A DNA stretch of 64,000 nt from an uncultured Spirochaetia bacterium (lineage in GTDB: Bacteria; Spirochaetota; Spirochaetia; CAKZLE01), in assembly GCA_937125225.1 (NCBI GenBank), contig CAKZLE010000023.1, forward strand, positions 1 through 64,000, given 5' to 3'. The translations under genes were made by a program, and so were the position numbers. This document shows positions 61,476-64,000 of the stretch, one piece after another. The notes under the pieces were generated by a model. It saw nothing but the letters and a program-made list of their open reading frames with translations, searched no databases and had not been told where the DNA came from. Each line of letters begins with the position of its first letter. The stretch's first letter is position 1.

Positions 61476-62798
61476 ATGAAGTACAAAATCATTCTTATGG
61501 TTACAGCACTACTACTATTGTGCAGTGGTATGCTCTTTGCGGATGAACTCGCAGATACGGTAACGGTTCATCAGGACGCGCTGGACATGATCTGGCTGAT
61601 TCTTGCAGCAGCTCTGGTATTCTTTATGCAGGCAGGGTTCGCGATGGTAGAGATGGGGCTCACAAGAGCTAAGAACGCCGGAAACATCATCATGAAGAAT
61701 CTGATGGATTTCAGTGCCGGTGCAGTCATCTATTGGGCTATCGGTTGGGCATTGATGTATGGATCAGATGTTGGAGGCCTATTCGGTTTCTCACAGTTCT
61801 TCATCAAAGGTGCAGACTACATCCTATTCAGAGATTGGATGTTCCAGGTAGTATTCGCAGCTACAGCAGCTACGATCGTTTCTGGAGCTATGGCTGAAAG
61901 AACCAAGTTCTCAGCATATCTTATCTACAGTGTATTTATTTCTGGACTCATCTATCCTATCTCAGGACATTGGATCTGGGGTGGCGGCTGGTTAGCTGAA
62001 TTAGGTTTCCACGATTTTGCCGGTTCTACTGTAGTACACTCAGTCGGTGGATGGGCCGCTCTTGCAGGAGCTCTCTTCCTAGGACCTCGAATCGGAAAAT
62101 TCGTAAAAGTGAATGGTAAGACCACCTCTAAGGCGATCTTGGGACATAACCTTCCTATAGCAAGTCTGGGTGTATTCATCCTTTGGTTCGGTTGGTACGG
62201 ATTCAACGCAGGATCTACCTTGAGTGGAACTGATATGTCAATTGCTACTGTTGCAGTAACTACTACATTGGCTGCAGCGATGGGTTCTATCGCAGCGATG
62301 GTAATCTCCTGGATCCATTTCGGAAAACCAGATGTTTCCATGTCACTCAATGGTGCATTGGCAGGACTCGTAGGTATTACCGCTCCAACGGCAGTCGTAA
62401 CACCTTTCGGAGCAGTAATCATAGGATTGATCGCAGGAATCCTGGTTGTCTACTCGGTTGAGTTCTTCGACAAGGTCCTACATATAGATGATCCGGTCGG
62501 TGCAATATCAGTACATGGAGTCTGTGGTCTTTGGGGAACACTCGCAGTCGGACTCTTCGCTAACACAGAAGATATCAAGGGACTATTCTACGGTGGAGGA
62601 TTCGGACAGCTAGGAGTTCAGGCCTTAGGTGCTGCAGCAGTCTTCGCATGGGTCTTCTTTACCGCTTCACTCTTGTTCTTCATCATCAAGAAGACCAATG
62701 GCCTACGAGTCACAGAGACTGAGGAATTAGTCGGTCTAGACTTGAGTGAACATGGAACTGAATCATACAGTGGATTCCAGATCTTCACAAACATGTAA
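61476..62798 (+). CDS. amtB: Ammonium transporter
   Basis: A 440-residue Amt/Rh-family channel: signal peptide-like first helix (MKYKIILMVTALLLLCSGMLFA), then eleven transmembrane helices with MEMGLTRAKNAGNIIMKNLMDF-type helix 1-2, FVFxAT-like FQVVFAATAATIVSGAMAERTKF, the first pore His in VHSVGGWAALAGALFLGPR and the second in SVHGVCGLWGTLAVGLF. ATG 61476 is chosen: AGGAG lies 7 nt upstream and the longer frame would contain the promoter. Cotranscribed with glnB 18 bp downstream, its regulator. Confidence 0.96.
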   Translation: MKYKIILMVTALLLLCSGMLFADELADTVTVHQDALDMIWLILAAALVFFMQAGFAMVEMGLTRAKNAGNIIMKNLMDFSAGAVIYWAIGWALMYGSDVGGLFGFSQFFIKGADYILFRDWMFQVVFAATAATIVSGAMAERTKFSAYLIYSVFISGLIYPISGHWIWGGGWLAELGFHDFAGSTVVHSVGGWAALAGALFLGPRIGKFVKVNGKTTSKAILGHNLPIASLGVFILWFGWYGFNAGSTLSGTDMSIATVAVTTTLAAAMGSIAAMVISWIHFGKPDVSMSLNGALAGLVGITAPTAVVTPFGAVIIGLIAGILVVYSVEFFDKVLHIDDPVGAISVHGVCGLWGTLAVGLFANTEDIKGLFYGGGFGQLGVQALGAAAVFAWVFFTASLLFFIIKKTNGLRVTETEELVGLDLSEHGTESYSGFQIFTNM

Positions 62799-62816
62799 TG
62801 AAAAGGAGATACGTAT

Positions 62817-63158
62817 ATGAAAATGATTATTGCCTACATACAGCCTGACAAACTGAATTCAGTCAAACAGGAGCTATATAAGAAGGAGATCTACAAGATC
62901 TCAGTGACGAATGCCATGGGCTGCGGACAGCAGAAAGGTTTCACAGAGACCTATCGTGGTGTAGATAAAGAGGTAAACCTATTAAAGAAACTTCGCATAG
63001 AGATTGCCGTGAACGATCCATTCGTCAAACCTACTATTGATGCAATCATCAGGGGTGCACAGTCAAACACCATTGGTGATGGTAAGATATTCGTGATGCC
63101 TATCGAAGAGTGTATCAGGATCAGAAATAATGATTCTGGAACCAAAGCAATAGGTTAA
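62817..63158 (+). CDS. glnB: P-II nitrogen regulatory protein
   Basis: A 113-residue P-II protein (GlnB/GlnK family) that senses 2-oxoglutarate and ATP/ADP and gates AmtB. Aligned with the E. coli protein, residues 38-48 (QQKGFTETYRG) keep the T-loop base with Tyr46, but position 51 is Lys (DKEV) instead of the uridylylated Tyr, and GDGKIFV near 84-91 is conserved. So it cannot be uridylylated at residue 51. GGAG lies 7 nt upstream of the ATG. Confidence 0.95.
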   Translation: MKMIIAYIQPDKLNSVKQELYKKEIYKISVTNAMGCGQQKGFTETYRGVDKEVNLLKKLRIEIAVNDPFVKPTIDAIIRGAQSNTIGDGKIFVMPIEECIRIRNNDSGTKAIG

Positions 63159-63169
63159 GGGATTCGAAG

Positions 63170-63221
63170 AACCTACATTTATGTAATACCAGCTATACAT
63201 AAATTACATTTATGTAGGTTC
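63170..63221 (+). promoter_or_regulatory. Paired upstream activating sites for glnN
   Basis: CCTACATTTATGTAAT (centre 63179.5) and ATTACATTTATGTAGG (centre 63210.5), both TACA-TTTA-TGTA, 31 bp apart. As a pair they form an inverted repeat (GAACCTACAT...ATGTAGGTTC). They sit about 85-115 bp before the sigma-54 promoter at 63296 and directly after the glnB stop. Confidence 0.75.
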
Positions 63222-63294
63222 TTTCGATAGAACGACGTGATGCAGCAGAATGTAAATACTGCTATCACACTACTGTATATATATTTATTAGACT

Positions 63295-63309
63295 TGGCAT
63301 GTATTTTGC
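63295..63309 (+). promoter_or_regulatory. Sigma-54 promoter of glnN
   Basis: TTGGCATG-TATT-TTGC: GG (63296-63297) and GC (63308-63309) separated by 10 nt, a near-consensus -24/-12 element. Transcription would start near 63320, about 35 nt before the glnN ATG. Confidence 0.93.
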
Positions 63310-63354
63310 TAAATAAAGAGTAATAATAAGAAACCAATATGAAAGGAGTATGTA

Positions 63355-64000
63355 ATGTCAGAGTGTATAGATTTTACTAAAAAAACCCTACCGGAAGTCT
63401 ACGGGGAGAATTGCTTCAGCGATGTAGTGATGCATGAGAGACTTCCTGCAAAAGTCTACCAGGAATTGAAACTCGTCCAGCAGGGAGAGAAAAAACTCTC
63501 AGGTGAAGTCGCAGAAGTAGTAGCGAACGCTATGAAAGACTGGGCCCTTGAAAAGGGAGCGACCCATTACACACACTGGTTCCAGCCACTAACAGGATTG
63601 ACTGCTGAGAAGCATGACTCCTTCATCAACCCGGGACCTGGAGGAACAGTCCTTCTCGAATTCTCAGGAAAAGAGTTGATCCAGGGTGAACCTGATGCAT
63701 CATCCTTCCCTAATGGTGGATTACGTGCGACTTTCGAAGCAAGAGGTTATACTGCATGGGACACCTCCTCTCCAGCTGTGATCAAAGATAATCTAGGGGT
63801 CAAGACTTTGACCATACCTACAGCTTTCATCTCCTATACAGGAGAGGCTTTAGATAAGAAAGTACCATTACTCAGATCGATGGATGCAATAAATAAACAG
63901 GGGCTTCGAGTATTACGAGCTCTTGGTAATGAAAAAAGTAAGAAAATAGTCATCAATGTCGGTCCTGAACAGGAATATTTCTTAGTGGATGAAGAGTTCT
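63355..64000 (+). CDS. glnN: Glutamine synthetase type III, N-terminal part
   Basis: The frame runs off the window after 215 codons. The product matches the N-terminus of type III glutamine synthetase (about 700 residues): [15 protein letters not shown] near 17, [21 protein letters not shown] near 70, [19 protein letters not shown] near 122 and the active-site [13 protein letters not shown] at the end. It makes glutamine from glutamate, ammonia and ATP. AAGGAG lies 6 nt before ATG 63355. Its own sigma-54 promoter places it under the same control as amtB-glnB. Confidence 0.95.
   Translation, partial: MSECIDFTKKTLPEVYGENCFSDVVMHERLPAKVYQELKLVQQGEKKLSGEVAEVVANAMKDWALEKGATHYTHWFQPLTGLTAEKHDSFINPGPGGTVLLEFSGKELIQGEPDASSFPNGGLRATFEARGYTAWDTSSPAVIKDNLGVKTLTIPTAFISYTGEALDKKVPLLRSMDAINKQGLRVLRALGNEKSKKIVINVGPEQEYFLVDEEF

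Overview
The window looks like chromosomal DNA of a diderm, probably anaerobic bacterium of moderate G+C, most likely a spirochaete (Spirochaetota). This rests on inference from gene content: many lipobox lipoproteins and outer-membrane barrels, a PEGA-like protein, a split two-subunit glycine decarboxylase, type III glutamine synthetase, ferredoxin-type aldo/keto reductase and a uracil phosphoribosyltransferase with a long N-terminal extension. No 16S rRNA or other decisive marker is present. I see no phage, insertion sequence, CRISPR array or defence island; the region reads as ordinary core and accessory chromosome.

Layout. 0.4-4.4 kb: adenylate kinase (+), then a TPR lipoprotein and an extended Upp (-), and a lone lipoprotein (+). 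4.4-8.7 kb: a three-gene envelope export module (RND/MMPL permease, LolA-like periplasmic protein, beta-barrel). 8.9-13.5 kb: two signalling genes, a GGDEF protein with duplicated periplasmic sensor and a hybrid histidine kinase. 13.7-16.5 kb: an oxidoreductase, an unknown gene, a small membrane gene broken by an in-frame TGA, and tRNA-Lys/tRNA-Glu. 16.6-22.9 kb: RNase H, a surface protein combining a zinc-protease motif, a beta-propeller and a barrel, then a cobalamin riboswitch in front of a B12-type ABC importer. 23-32.5 kb: small transporters, a parvulin, GalM, a CYTH protein, a GNAT, an MFS protein and a CAT-anticodon tRNA. 32.6-34.7 kb: HD phosphohydrolase and TtcA. 35-40.4 kb: a paralogous barrel family, one single-barrel protein followed by a 1294-residue FecR-plus-double-barrel protein. 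40.4-46.4 kb: MutL, lipoprotein, acyltransferase, dihydroorotate-dehydrogenase-like protein and aldo/keto reductase. 46.4-53.3 kb: one serine-to-glycine-to-C1 block on the minus strand (serA, serC, Lrp-type regulator, gcvT, gcvH, gcvPA, gcvPB). 53.5-59.1 kb: rpsU, recJ, thpR, recO and small redox/PEGA genes.

The most interesting part is the right end (59.2-64 kb): a single-domain asparaginase, a NifA-type sigma-54 activator, AmtB, a P-II protein with Lys instead of Tyr at position 51, and the start of type III glutamine synthetase. Two clear sigma-54 (-24/-12) promoters precede amtB and glnN. Five copies of a palindrome CTACA-N4-TGTAG (arms allowed one or two changes) occur nowhere else that I noticed: one lies on the start region of the NifA-type gene and two pairs lie upstream of the two sigma-54 promoters, with pair spacing of 30 and 31 bp. 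This looks like a compact, self-contained nitrogen-assimilation regulon whose activator binds a site unlike the classical NifA TGT-N10-ACA element.

Starts were adjusted where a Shine-Dalgarno sequence decides them; all homology statements are from recognition of motifs by eye, without searches.
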